Shown here: positions 1 through 8,588 of the stretch, piece after piece
Layout of the letters: each line of letters starts with the position of its first letter
How positions within the stretch are numbered: the stretch's first letter is position 1
DNA from: Methanobrevibacter sp. YE315
GTDB lineage: Archaea > Methanobacteriota > Methanobacteria > Methanobacteriales > Methanobacteriaceae
Assembly: GCF_001548675.1 (NCBI RefSeq)
Contig: NZ_CP010834.1
Coordinates: forward strand, 1,709,501 to 1,773,500
Direction: 5' to 3'
Length of the DNA stretch: 64,000 bases
Notes under the pieces: generated by a model
Told to the model about the DNA's origin: nothing
The model's input: only the letters and a program-made list of their open reading frames with translations
Databases searched by the model: none
Made by a program: the position numbers and the translations under genes

Positions 1-56
1 AAAAATGTAATGACAAATAGTATCACAAATTATTAATGTATGCCCCAATAATTTTA

Positions 57-76
57 ATGGAAATTTATATTTCCAT
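57..76. repeat. 8-bp inverted repeat with 4-nt loop
   Basis: Arms ATGGAAAT and ATTTCCAT flank the loop TTAT, a perfect 8-bp stem. No gene is visible in bases 1-202 on either strand; all frames are short. The element lies downstream of the coiled-coil gene, but there is already a closer hairpin at its stop codon, so a role as terminator or operator cannot be decided. Confidence 0.35.
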
Positions 77-190
77 GAGAATAATGTGATGGCCCATAAG
101 TTATCTTAAAGGTTTATTAAAAAAATATTAAAATCAGATATGGCATATAGATATGACAAGAAAAAAATGAAAAATAAAAAAAGTTAAGAG

Positions 191-208
191 AGGTAGAATA
201 ATCTACCT
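191..208 (-). terminator. Hairpin at stop codon of the coiled-coil gene
   Basis: Perfect 7-bp arms AGGTAGA/TCTACCT with a 4-nt loop overlap the TAG stop at 203-205. On the minus strand it is followed within about 10 bases by several runs of T (down to about 160). This fits an archaeal U-rich terminator. Confidence 0.5.
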
Positions 209-1543
209 TGATTTTTTCTCCAACCTGAATGGAGGAGTTGATTCTAAGGTTTCATAAGCTTCTTGTTCTTCTTGAAGCTCATTAAAGAAAGTGTTAATTT
301 CTTCTAACCTTTTAATCTTATCATTTTTCCTGTTTAACTCGTTTTCAAGAGTAATATAATCTTCACGAGGAACAGTTTGCTCTCTTAAATAGCGAAGTTC
401 ATTATCTTTTTCAGTGATTTCACTTTGTAATTGAGTTTTAAGAGAAATGTATTCATCCTTAGGAATGGACCTTTCCTTGATATACTCGAGCTCACTATTA
501 CGGGCAGAAATCTCAGTTTCAAATTTATTCTGAAGAGAGATATAATCTTCTTTAGGAATGGATCTTTCCTTGATATACTCGAGCTCACTATTACGGGCAG
601 AAATCTCATTTTCTAATTTGGTTTGAAGAGAAATGTAGTCTTCCTTAGGAACAGATTTTTCTTTGATATATTCAAGTTCACTATTACGTGCGGAAATTTC
701 AGTTTCAAATTGATTTTTAAGAGAAAGGTATTCATCTTTAGGGATAGAATTTTCTTTAAGGGTAGTAATCTGATTACCTAAATCTTTAATTTCCTCATCG
801 AATTTGATTTGAAGAGCATCATATTCTTTTTTAGGGATGGAATCTTGTTTTAAGTTAAAAATTTCTGCGTCCATAGCATTAATTTCTGACTCGAATTGAG
901 TCTGTAGAGAGATATATTCATCTTTAGGGATTGTTTGCTCTTTTAATATATCTATCTCGGTGTCTTTTTTGGAAAGTTCATTTTCCTTAATAAGAATCTC
1001 CTTATTTTTAAATTCAAGTTGTTTTTCAAGTTCTAAAATTTGTGTTTGAGATTCTACATTATTTTCAAGTTTAATAACTTTGATTTTATAATCGTCAATG
1101 GTTCTTGAAAGAGAGTTAATTTCAGCATCTTTTTCAGCCATGCTTCTAAAGGATTCGTTTAATCTTTCATTGACATCAGCCAATTCTTTTTTTTTGTAAT
1201 CCCTTAACTGTTCTGCAAAATATTCTTTAATTTCATCAAGAGAATTGTTAACATAATCTAATTCATAAATTCTGTCCTCTTGATTCTTGATCAAAATGTC
1301 TTTTTCATCAAGTTGTCGTTTCAAAAGGTTAATTTCGTCTTCTGCTTTAAATTTAATCACAGAAACTTCTTTCTCTTTCTCTACAATGTCTTTTTCAAGC
1401 TCTTTTATCCTTAACGGAGTATTATCGTTAGCCCGCTCTACTTCAAGCTCTGTCAAATCTAATTTTAATTTATTTAACTCCAATAGGCAAGAGCGAATTA
1501 AAGATTGTAAAGTATCTTTTTCAGCATCAATTCCTATTTCCAT
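203..1543 (-). CDS. Coiled-coil protein with seven 31-residue repeats
   Basis: I do not recognise a named family. The protein is 446 residues, almost entirely Glu/Lys/Leu/Ile-rich and predicted coiled coil, with no signal peptide or membrane segment. From about residue 203 to 418 it consists of seven repeats of exactly 31 residues. Each starts with a motif of the form S-I-P-K-[ED]-[ED]-Y-I-S-L, with the proline at residues 206, 237, 268, 299, 330, 361 and 392. Repeats 3 to 6 are nearly identical over the second half (motif EISARNSELEYIKE), suggesting recent unit duplication. The prolines should kink or break the helix regularly. The C-terminus is a short basic tail. It is probably transcribed alone, from a promoter in 1544-1773, and has a weak ribosome site (AGGGA) before the ATG. 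A cytoskeletal or scaffold role is only a guess. Confidence 0.8.
   Translation of the reverse strand: MEIGIDAEKDTLQSLIRSCLLELNKLKLDLTELEVERANDNTPLRIKELEKDIVEKEKEVSVIKFKAEDEINLLKRQLDEKDILIKNQEDRIYELDYVNNSLDEIKEYFAEQLRDYKKKELADVNERLNESFRSMAEKDAEINSLSRTIDDYKIKVIKLENNVESQTQILELEKQLEFKNKEILIKENELSKKDTEIDILKEQTIPKDEYISLQTQFESEINAMDAEIFNLKQDSIPKKEYDALQIKFDEEIKDLGNQITTLKENSIPKDEYLSLKNQFETEISARNSELEYIKEKSVPKEDYISLQTKLENEISARNSELEYIKERSIPKEDYISLQNKFETEISARNSELEYIKERSIPKDEYISLKTQLQSEITEKDNELRYLREQTVPREDYITLENELNRKNDKIKRLEEINTFFNELQEEQEAYETLESTPPFRLEKKSR
305..934 (-). repeat. Seven tandem 93-bp coding repeats
   Basis: The DNA repeats in 93-bp units (31 codons) inside the coiled-coil gene. The two copies near 463-516 and 556-609 are almost identical over more than 50 bases, while outer copies have diverged. 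The units are contiguous and in frame, so they are protein repeats, not CRISPR. Confidence 0.8.
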
Positions 1544-1617
1544 TCTATCCCTTAGTTAAAATTTTTTCCCAATATCGATTTCAAATTATTAAAAAATTAT
1601 GAATTTGAAAACTCCGA

Positions 1618-1633
1618 TATATTGTACAATATA
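1618..1633. promoter_or_regulatory. Perfect 16-bp palindrome upstream of the coiled-coil gene
   Basis: TATATTGTACAATATA is a perfect palindrome about 75 bases before the ATG of the minus-strand coiled-coil gene. It lies in a 230-bp AT-rich spacer that otherwise shows only TATA-like stretches. Its position would suit an operator; no regulator for it is identified. Confidence 0.35.
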
Positions 1634-1734
1634 ATTCCTTGATATAAATTATTTATTTCATACTATTTAAATTAAACCCTTAAATTAATCTAAAAATAAA
1701 ATTAGAAAGAATTAGAAAACAGATAGAAAAAATA

Positions 1735-1773
1735 AAAAAAATTAATAAAAATAAAAAAAATAAATTGATAAAA
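1735..1773 (-). terminator. U-rich terminator after asd
   Basis: On the minus strand the stop codon of asd is followed by several runs of 4 to 8 T in an otherwise A/T stretch, as is usual at archaeal 3' ends. No hairpin is evident. Confidence 0.4.
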
Positions 1774-2823
1774 TTAGAGTATTTTATCATTAATTAATTC
1801 AGCATTCAATATAGATGCTCCAGCAGCACCACGAATAGTATTATGTCCAACTAATACATATTTGAAACTATTATCAAATGCTTGGTCTTTTCTCAACCTA
1901 CCAACAGTAACAGCCATACCATTACTTGCATTTCTGTCCATTCTAGGTTGTGGCCTGTCATTTTCCTCTTTGACAATTACAGGATTTTCAGGAGCTGAGA
2001 ATAAATTGAGTTCTTGTGGCAATGCTTTAAAGTTCGCCATACTACTTTTCACATCTTCAATGTCAAAGTCATCATCCAACTCAATAAATACCGCTTCAGT
2101 ATGACCATCAATAACAGGCACCCTATGACAAGATGCACTTAATTTGAAATCTGCATTGTTTACGGTATCGCCATCAAAAGAACCTAACAAATGAAGGGTT
2201 TCGCTCTCCATTTTTTCTTCTTCACTGCCAATGTATGGGACCAAATTATCAACAATAGCCATAGAAGGAACACCATTATAACCTGCACCGGACACAGCTT
2301 GCATGGTTGAGACTCTAACAGATTGAACATTAAAATTATCCACAATAGGTTTTAATGTTAAAGTTAACGCAATAGTTGAACAATTAGGATTGGTTACAAT
2401 GAATCCATCCCAATCATTTTCCTTTTGTTGAGCATCAATCATGTCTAAATACTCAGGATTTACTTCAGGAATCACTAATGGAATATTTTTTTTCATACGA
2501 TGAGCACTAGCATTACTTGCAACAACATAATCCTTAGCGAATTTCTTTTCAACATCTGCTGCAAATTCAGTTGGAAGGGATGAAAATACAATATCTACAT
2601 CATTATCCATTTCTTCCGGATTAGTATCAATGACTTTAATGTCTCTAACAGACTCAGGCATTTTACTATCCAAATACCAAGTAGTAGCATCCTCATATCT
2701 TTTACCTGCAGATCTAGATGATGCTGCTAATGCTGTAACCTCAAAATCTGGATGGTTATCAAGTAACTGAATAAATCTTTGACCAACCATACCAGTTGCA
2801 CCAAGTACACCAACGTTTACCAT
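1774..2823 (-). CDS. asd: Aspartate-semialdehyde dehydrogenase
   Basis: Reduces aspartyl phosphate to aspartate semialdehyde with NADPH, the branch-point substrate for lysine, threonine and methionine. The protein is about 349 residues, the length of the archaeal/fungal-type enzyme. The nucleotide-binding motif GATGMVG is at residues 8-14, the active-site cysteine (NPNCST) near 148, and a catalytic-type histidine in the CHRVPV stretch. I start at ATG 2823. The GTG at 2832 lies inside the ribosome site AGGTGA, which is five bases before this ATG and overlaps the stop of dapB. Last gene of the lysC-dapA-dapB-asd operon, followed by U-runs. Confidence 0.96.
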   Translation of the reverse strand: MVNVGVLGATGMVGQRFIQLLDNHPDFEVTALAASSRSAGKRYEDATTWYLDSKMPESVRDIKVIDTNPEEMDNDVDIVFSSLPTEFAADVEKKFAKDYVVASNASAHRMKKNIPLVIPEVNPEYLDMIDAQQKENDWDGFIVTNPNCSTIALTLTLKPIVDNFNVQSVRVSTMQAVSGAGYNGVPSMAIVDNLVPYIGSEEEKMESETLHLLGSFDGDTVNNADFKLSASCHRVPVIDGHTEAVFIELDDDFDIEDVKSSMANFKALPQELNLFSAPENPVIVKEENDRPQPRMDRNASNGMAVTVGRLRKDQAFDNSFKYVLVGHNTIRGAAGASILNAELINDKIL

Positions 2824-2832
2824 AAATCTCAC

Positions 2833-3654
2833 CTATTCTAATCCTAAAACATCATTCATACTGCTTACAACACCTTTTTGAGCAGTAGGAACATATCTGA
2901 TAGCTCTGATTACACCAGCTATGAAAACTTCTCTAGTATGAGCCTGATGTTTAACTTCTAATCTTTCACCATCGCCTACAAACATTACTATGTGGTCACC
3001 AACAATATCTCCACCACGGATAGCATGAACTCCAATCTCTTCTGAAGTTCTTTTGCCGACGAGACCTTTTCTTCCAAATATACCTACTTCTTCAGGGTCA
3101 CGTTCAAGTTCAGCCGCAATTACTTCAAATGCAGTCATTGCAGTTCCGGATGGTGCATCCTTTTTCTGATTGTGATGCGCTTCAATAATTTCAATATCAA
3201 AATCATATAAAAGAGGAGCCAATTTCTTTAATGTGTTGAAAAATACATTTACTCCAATAGCCATGTTTGATGAAATAACTGCACCTACATTATTATCTTC
3301 AACATTTTTAACGTTAGATGCCATTTGTTCATCAGTAAATCCTGTAGTTCCAACAACAATATCCACACCACAAGCAGTGGCTGTTTTAATTGTTTCAACA
3401 GCTGCAGGAGCTATCGTAAAATCAACCAACACTTCAGCACCAGATGATTTTAAAGCTTCTTCTAAATCTTCAGAACCAACAATTTTAACACCAAGTTCAT
3501 CAATACCTGCCTGAAGACCTGCATCTTTACCGGCAAGAGGAGTATTTGGCATTTCAATAGCCGCAACTACTTCCATGTCATCCTGTTCAGTGATTTTTCT
3601 AATAATACCGGAGCCCATTCTCCCAGCTGCCCCGGTTACTGCTACTTTAATCAT
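2833..3654 (-). CDS. dapB: 4-hydroxy-tetrahydrodipicolinate reductase
   Basis: Second step of the diaminopimelate branch: NAD(P)H-dependent reduction of the DapA product to tetrahydrodipicolinate. The 273-residue protein has the Rossmann motif GAAGRMG (residues 8-14) and the catalytic signature EAHHNQKKDAPSGTA starting at about residue 158, with the catalytic histidine and lysine present. Start ATG 3654 has a ribosome site GTAGGT at good distance. It lies 12 bases after dapA and directly before asd, so all four genes are probably one transcript. Confidence 0.96.
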   Translation of the reverse strand: MIKVAVTGAAGRMGSGIIRKITEQDDMEVVAAIEMPNTPLAGKDAGLQAGIDELGVKIVGSEDLEEALKSSGAEVLVDFTIAPAAVETIKTATACGVDIVVGTTGFTDEQMASNVKNVEDNNVGAVISSNMAIGVNVFFNTLKKLAPLLYDFDIEIIEAHHNQKKDAPSGTAMTAFEVIAAELERDPEEVGIFGRKGLVGKRTSEEIGVHAIRGGDIVGDHIVMFVGDGERLEVKHQAHTREVFIAGVIRAIRYVPTAQKGVVSSMNDVLGLE

Positions 3655-3666
3655 AATAATACCTAC

Positions 3667-4560
3667 TTAAATTAATCCAGAATCTTTTAATGCTTTTTTA
3701 AGAACTTCTAAGTTTTCCTCTTTCATGTCACATAAAGGTTTTCTTAAAGGTCCGGAAGGAAGTCCCATTAAATTCATTGCAGTTTTTACAGGAACTGGAT
3801 TACTTTCAATAAAGAGAGCTCTTATTAATTCAACCATTTCATAGTGAAGCTCCATTGCTCTTGTATAGTCATCGTTTAAAATACTGTCAACCATTAAAAC
3901 CATCCTTCTTGTGTCGATGTTTGCAGATGCACTGATTACACCTGTTCCACCCACTGCCATGATTGGTAATGTTAAAGAGTCTTCTCCTGAAAGAATTTTA
4001 AAATCGTCTTCAAGACCTTCATGTGAAAGGGCTTTGTAAATATCAGAAACTTTATCAACACTACCGCTAGCTTCTTTAATTGCTCCAAGACCATCGATTT
4101 TGGCTAACTCCACAACTGTGTCCACATCAATATTGATTCCGGTACGTGATGGCACATTATATGCAATAATTGGAATGTCACAAGATTCAGCTACAGTGCC
4201 GTAATGGTCAATCAAAGCATGTTGTTGTGGTTTATTATAGTACGGGGTGATTAACAATGCTGAATCAGCACCTACATCACAAGCAAATTTAGTAAGAGAT
4301 ACTGCTTCTGAAGTAGCATTGCTGCCTGTTCCAGCTACAGTTTGAACTCTTCCGTCAACTTCGTCAACTAAAATTTCAATAACACGGTGGTGTTCTTCAT
4401 GAGTCATGGTAGCTGATTCACCGGTGGTTCCAGCACCAACCAATCCGTTAACACCTTTATCGATTAAATAGTTTATATTTGATCTAAATCCTTCCTCATC
4501 TAAAGTTCCCTCTTTTGTAAAAGGGGTGACCATTGCAACATATGTTCCTTCAAAATTCAT
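3667..4560 (-). CDS. dapA: 4-hydroxy-tetrahydrodipicolinate synthase
   Basis: Condenses pyruvate with aspartate semialdehyde, the first committed step to lysine. The 297-residue TIM-barrel protein has the substrate loop GTTGES (45-50), YYNKPQQ, the catalytic tyrosine in YNVPSRTG (Tyr134) and the Schiff-base lysine in IKEASG (Lys162), matching the known positions of the family. Its ATG overlaps the stop of lysC by four bases (ATGA), indicating translational coupling. No sign of truncation. Confidence 0.97.
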   Translation of the reverse strand: MNFEGTYVAMVTPFTKEGTLDEEGFRSNINYLIDKGVNGLVGAGTTGESATMTHEEHHRVIEILVDEVDGRVQTVAGTGSNATSEAVSLTKFACDVGADSALLITPYYNKPQQHALIDHYGTVAESCDIPIIAYNVPSRTGINIDVDTVVELAKIDGLGAIKEASGSVDKVSDIYKALSHEGLEDDFKILSGEDSLTLPIMAVGGTGVISASANIDTRRMVLMVDSILNDDYTRAMELHYEMVELIRALFIESNPVPVKTAMNLMGLPSGPLRKPLCDMKEENLEVLKKALKDSGLI

Positions 4561-5777
4561 TCTAAAACCTCGCTAATTAATTCATGTGCTTTTTCACCAT
4601 CTTCCCAGTCGACAAATAAAACAACTGCAGTTTGTGATGAAGTAATCTCTAAAATGTTAATGTTACTTTTTCTAAGTGGTTCTGTAATATCTGATATGAT
4701 ACCCGGGGTTTCAATAATATCCGGACTAACAAAAGTTATCATTGCTGTGTCTCTTCCAAGTGATAAGGAACTTAACGCATCAATGTCAACAACTAATTGA
4801 TGTAATAAATGATATGCTTTGTTAGAATCTGTTTTATCTACAAAAACAGTGATTGAATTTTGGCCCGCGGAGATACCAAAAATATTAATTCCTTCGTCAG
4901 CAAGAGCGCCAGTTAAACTAGCCATTAAACCAACATGTTTAAGCATTGCTTCTCCAACAATAGCTATAAGTGAAATAGGATTTTTATAAAGAGTGACACA
5001 TTTTAACATTTCACCCTCAAAAGGTCCTACAATACGAGTTCCCTTTGAAGTTAAGTCCCCATGGGCGAAATTGATTATTTTTGCACTTATTAATGGATCT
5101 TTATATTTTAATGCATGTGGATGCAATACTTGTGCCCCATGAGTTGCCAAATCCCTCAATTCTTCAACAGAAATAGTTTCTAATAATTTCGCATCTTCAA
5201 TTTTATTAGGATCAGTAGACATCACACCATCCACATCAGTGACAATTATCACCTCATTAGCATCTAAACAGTGCCCAATTAAAAATGCAGTAATATCACT
5301 TCCACCTCTTCCCAAGGTTGTGATTTCACCGCTAGGCCCTTTTCCTAAAAATCCGCAAACGACAGGAATAACACCTTGATTAATCAAATGTCTGATTCCT
5401 TCGATTTTTTTATGGGTTGTATTTAAATCAATCTTTGCTTCTAAAGAATTTGAATCGGTAACAATAGGCCATAATTCATTGTATGGGTCAATAAATTCTG
5501 ACTTTACACCTAAAGATTCAATAGTTGCTGAGAATAATCTAGCACTAGTTAATTCACCCATAGCCATAATTTCTGCCTTCTGCTTGTCTGTTAAACTACT
5601 GCCAATAGCTTCATTAGATAATCCAATGAGCTCATCAGTAGCCTTGTTAACAGCTGAAACTACAACTACTACCTGACTGCCTTTCATATACTCATTTACC
5701 ACGGACTGCGCCGCTTTTTTAATTCTAGAACCATCACCAACCGAGGTTCCGCCAAATTTTACTACTATTAAATCCAT
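4557..5777 (-). CDS. lysC: Aspartate kinase
   Basis: Phosphorylates aspartate at the entry of the aspartate pathway. The 406-residue monofunctional enzyme starts with the kinase motif [12 protein letters not shown] and has the GRGGSD motif in the middle. The last ~130 residues form two ACT domains, the usual site of lysine or threonine feedback inhibition. I start at ATG 5777; a GTG nine bases earlier is part of the ribosome site AGGTGA. First gene of the lysine operon, overlapping dapA by four bases. A TATA-like AAAAATATATA lies about 65 bases upstream. Confidence 0.96.
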   Translation of the reverse strand: MDLIVVKFGGTSVGDGSRIKKAAQSVVNEYMKGSQVVVVVSAVNKATDELIGLSNEAIGSSLTDKQKAEIMAMGELTSARLFSATIESLGVKSEFIDPYNELWPIVTDSNSLEAKIDLNTTHKKIEGIRHLINQGVIPVVCGFLGKGPSGEITTLGRGGSDITAFLIGHCLDANEVIIVTDVDGVMSTDPNKIEDAKLLETISVEELRDLATHGAQVLHPHALKYKDPLISAKIINFAHGDLTSKGTRIVGPFEGEMLKCVTLYKNPISLIAIVGEAMLKHVGLMASLTGALADEGINIFGISAGQNSITVFVDKTDSNKAYHLLHQLVVDIDALSSLSLGRDTAMITFVSPDIIETPGIISDITEPLRKSNINILEITSSQTAVVLFVDWEDGEKAHELISEVLE

Positions 5778-5837
5778 TAAGTTCACCTATTTCTTAAAAA
5801 TTCATGAAAATTTGTTTAAATATTGAATAAACAAATT

Positions 5838-5852
5838 ATACATATATATTTT
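5838..5852 (-). promoter_or_regulatory. TATA-type promoter of the lysine operon
   Basis: Reading the minus strand, an AAAAATATATATG stretch lies about 65 bases before the lysC start, leaving a leader of roughly 40 bases. The rest of 5778-5966 is A/T-rich and contains T-runs after the S17e gene that would act as its terminator. Confidence 0.4.
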
Positions 5853-5966
5853 TATACAACCATATTAATAAACTTTATAACATGAACATGATTTAAAAAA
5901 AGTTGAAAATTTCAAATAATTAAAAAAATATTAAATAAAAAAAGAGTAAGAAAATATGAAAAAAGC

Positions 5967-6164
5967 TTATTCTTGGGTTTGTTCTAACCTTACAAGCCTT
6001 GTAACATATCCTGCAATTTTATTTCTTAAATGTTTAGTACTTACAGTAGAGTATTCTTGTACTAATTTTTTATTTTCTTCAAAATCAGTAGTGAAAACAC
6101 CTTTATGAGTTTCAATAAGTTCTTTTGCTAAACGTTTAACAAATGAAGTTCTAATATTACCCAT
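5967..6164 (-). CDS. rps17e: 30S ribosomal protein S17e
   Basis: Archaeal/eukaryotic small-subunit protein. The 65-residue sequence begins [17 protein letters not shown], the typical start of the family, and is full length. I choose the ATG at 6164 rather than the one at 6170, because the ribosome site GGAGG is seven bases from 6164 but only one from 6170. The gene overlaps the chorismate mutase gene by eight bases (ATGGGTAA), so the two are translationally coupled. Confidence 0.95.
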   Translation of the reverse strand: MGNIRTSFVKRLAKELIETHKGVFTTDFEENKKLVQEYSTVSTKHLRNKIAGYVTRLVRLEQTQE

Positions 6165-6492
6165 TAACATTCCTCCTTAAAATTTCTTTTTGCTTATTCT
6201 TACTTAAAATAGTTAGCATATCTACGATTTGATTAGTAATATCAACATCAAGACCATTTTCTTCAGCTAATCTCTCAATCTTTTTGTGAATTTCTTCTTC
6301 CCGAGATTTATCATAAATTGGCATTCCAAGATATTCCTTAGAAAGAACTATCCCAGTTGCAAGAGAGGTTCTCTGAGAAATTAAATCAAACAATTCATTA
6401 TCGATTTCATCAATACGATTTCTGGATTCTTCGAGAAGTTCCATAGCTTCTTTTTTATTTTTAAAAGAGTACATTTCATAATCACTTTTCAA
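6157..6492 (-). CDS. Chorismate mutase (AroQ type)
   Basis: Converts chorismate to prephenate on the way to phenylalanine and tyrosine. The 111-residue all-helical protein has the AroQ pattern: [20 protein letters not shown] followed by the kinase-like spacing to K and the YDKSREEEI segment, which carry the arginines and lysine that bind chorismate. The start is a TTG at 6492 with a clear ribosome site GGTGA a few bases upstream; no ATG fits as well without losing the conserved helix. It follows the shikimate kinase gene on the same strand after about 130 bases, so the two aromatic amino acid genes cluster here. Confidence 0.88.
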   Translation of the reverse strand: MKSDYEMYSFKNKKEAMELLEESRNRIDEIDNELFDLISQRTSLATGIVLSKEYLGMPIYDKSREEEIHKKIERLAEENGLDVDITNQIVDMLTILSKNKQKEILRRNVNG

Positions 6493-6621
6493 AAAATCAC
6501 CAATTGATAATAATGATAATAATATAATTTATTATTAATCCTAGTATATAAACTATATGTTTAATAGTGATAGAAATAGTAAATTAATTTATTCCTGATG
6601 AAACTGGCTAAAACAATCCAA

Positions 6622-7488
6622 TTATATTAAACTACAACCGATATTGTCCACATTGGTTTCAATGACTCTGCCTTCATATTTGCTCCAGGAATCCTTTACA
6701 TCATCAATTGATTCTTCACCAACAACGGCAACAAAAGAAGAACCTGTACCAGATAACCCCGATGCAATAGCTCCAGCTTCCAATGCGTCAATCGCAATTG
6801 ATGAATCGAAACCTAAAGTGGCCGAATATATTAATCCATTTAAATTTAAGGCCTTGAAATAATCTTTTTCAACTGCAAAAGAGAATGCAGTTTCGACTAG
6901 AGGAGCCAACAATTTCATTCTTTCAGGATTTGAATCACCGGATTTTGAATAATAATTAGGCATATACACTAAAATAGGATAATCCTCCATTTTCTCTTTT
7001 ATGATGAATTCCCTATTCTTATTATCAGTTATAACAACTCCTCCGAAATATGAAGCGGTTGCATCATCAAAAGAGCCTGTTATTGTAACACCTGCATCTA
7101 ATGAAGCATCAATCGCCATGTTAATAATCTGCAAATCATCAAGAGGTTTGAAATCGAATTCTTCGCAAACAATTGAAGATACAACTTTAACGATAGCATT
7201 TGATGAAGCGCTGCTACTGGACAATCCTGATGCCATAGGCAAACTGGATTCAGTTTTTATATTAACACCAAATTCTGATTTGTCAATATCATAATGAGAA
7301 AAGACCTTTTCTACGCACAATTCCATTAACGTATTATCCGCGCCAACATCATTAAAGCACTCTATGCCATTATCTATTGTTTTAGCTTCGCATTTAATGT
7401 CCAATCCTATTCCGAAAGCTGAACCGAAACCTGTTGCAATAGCGTTGATTATTGTTGCAGATCCCGGTGACCTGACATTCATTTTCAT
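6622..7488 (-). CDS. aroK: Shikimate kinase, archaeal GHMP type
   Basis: Phosphorylates shikimate with ATP; the archaeal enzyme belongs to the GHMP kinase superfamily and is unrelated to bacterial AroK. The 288-residue protein has the N-terminal SPGSATIINAIATG stretch and the phosphate-binding loop GLSSSSASSNA around residue 94, typical of this group, plus a C-terminal glycine-rich GLSGTGSSF motif. Its ATG overlaps the stop of the glycosyltransferase gene (ATGA), so it is coupled to that gene. An ATG two codons downstream is also possible. Confidence 0.9.
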   Translation of the reverse strand: MKMNVRSPGSATIINAIATGFGSAFGIGLDIKCEAKTIDNGIECFNDVGADNTLMELCVEKVFSHYDIDKSEFGVNIKTESSLPMASGLSSSSASSNAIVKVVSSIVCEEFDFKPLDDLQIINMAIDASLDAGVTITGSFDDATASYFGGVVITDNKNREFIIKEKMEDYPILVYMPNYYSKSGDSNPERMKLLAPLVETAFSFAVEKDYFKALNLNGLIYSATLGFDSSIAIDALEAGAIASGLSGTGSSFVAVVGEESIDDVKDSWSKYEGRVIETNVDNIGCSLI

Positions 7489-8570
7489 GGTTTGACCTCA
7501 TCATAAGGAATATTGACTTTTGAAAAATCGATAGCCCTATCCCTTGCATTAAGAGATAATGCCAATCTGAAATCATCGTTATTTACAATTCTATCGATTG
7601 CATCAGCTATAGATGGAATATTATTAGGATCTACAAGCAATCCAACATCATCGGTAATTATTTCAGTGATTCCACCAACATTACTTCCGATTACTGGTTT
7701 TCCGCAGGCCAATGCCTCAATCAAGACCAAACCGAAACTTTCTGAAAAGGACGGCAGAATCAAAACATCACAGCTTGGAATGATATCCTCAACATCGGTT
7801 CTGGAACCTGTAAATATCACATCACGAATATGTTCCTCCTCAACCTTTCGAGTCAATTTTTTATATAAAGGCCCATCGCCAACAACAACAAGATAATAAT
7901 CGCTGTTTGAGATTTTTTTAGCTTCCAAAAGAGAATCAACATTTTTTCTTTTGATTAAATTACCGACAAAAAGAACAATAGGCTTACCTTCAAGTTTATT
8001 TTCTTTTTTAAATGAATCATCCCCATTTGTTGAGAATTTTTCAATGTCAACGGAGTTCCATGAAAGTCTGGTCTTGGCGGATATACCTTCAACGCCGGTT
8101 GCAATGATTTCATGCCTCAATGCATTACTGACTGCAAGAACAACATCCGCATCACGCAATACCTTATGTAAAGTTGGCCTTACTATAGGATGTGACTTGT
8201 ATAATTCAAACATGTCTGAACCATGTGCTGTAACATATGTTTTAATCCCATATTCCTTTCCAACTTCTACAGCTGCAGCACCTGCCGGGAACAGATAATG
8301 TCCATGAATAATATCAATGTCAACTTCCTCTAAAAGATTTTTTAAAGCTTTCTTAGCATTTATCTTAAACAATAATCCTCGAATACCCGGAACATTCAAT
8401 CCTGAAGTTCCAATGACATGAATCCCATCAATGTCCTTAATCTCCTTGTGAGGATAGGTAATTACGTAAACTTCATGCCCCTGTTTAACTAATTCCTTAG
8501 ATAAAGTGTGAATATGAACCCCCACACCTCCAAAATGAGGTGGGAATTGACCAACCATAGCTATTTTCAT
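7485..8570 (-). CDS. Glycosyltransferase family 4
   Basis: A GT-B-fold retaining glycosyltransferase of 361 residues. The N-terminal acceptor domain has the GGVGVHIHTL motif, and the C-terminal nucleotide-sugar domain has the E-x7-E signature in SESFGLVLIEALACGKPV. No membrane segment is seen. The sugar donor and acceptor cannot be told from sequence; a cell-wall or surface glycan role is likely by family. It is translationally coupled to shikimate kinase, which is probably only an operon convenience. Confidence 0.88.
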   Translation of the reverse strand: MKIAMVGQFPPHFGGVGVHIHTLSKELVKQGHEVYVITYPHKEIKDIDGIHVIGTSGLNVPGIRGLLFKINAKKALKNLLEEVDIDIIHGHYLFPAGAAAVEVGKEYGIKTYVTAHGSDMFELYKSHPIVRPTLHKVLRDADVVLAVSNALRHEIIATGVEGISAKTRLSWNSVDIEKFSTNGDDSFKKENKLEGKPIVLFVGNLIKRKNVDSLLEAKKISNSDYYLVVVGDGPLYKKLTRKVEEEHIRDVIFTGSRTDVEDIIPSCDVLILPSFSESFGLVLIEALACGKPVIGSNVGGITEIITDDVGLLVDPNNIPSIADAIDRIVNNDDFRLALSLNARDRAIDFSKVNIPYDEVKP

Positions 8571-8588
8571 AAAATTAAACCTCTATAC

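Noticed and set aside
305-934. Regular 93-bp repeats considered as a CRISPR-like array
   Set aside because: Units are contiguous, in frame and code 31-residue protein repeats; there are no unique spacers.
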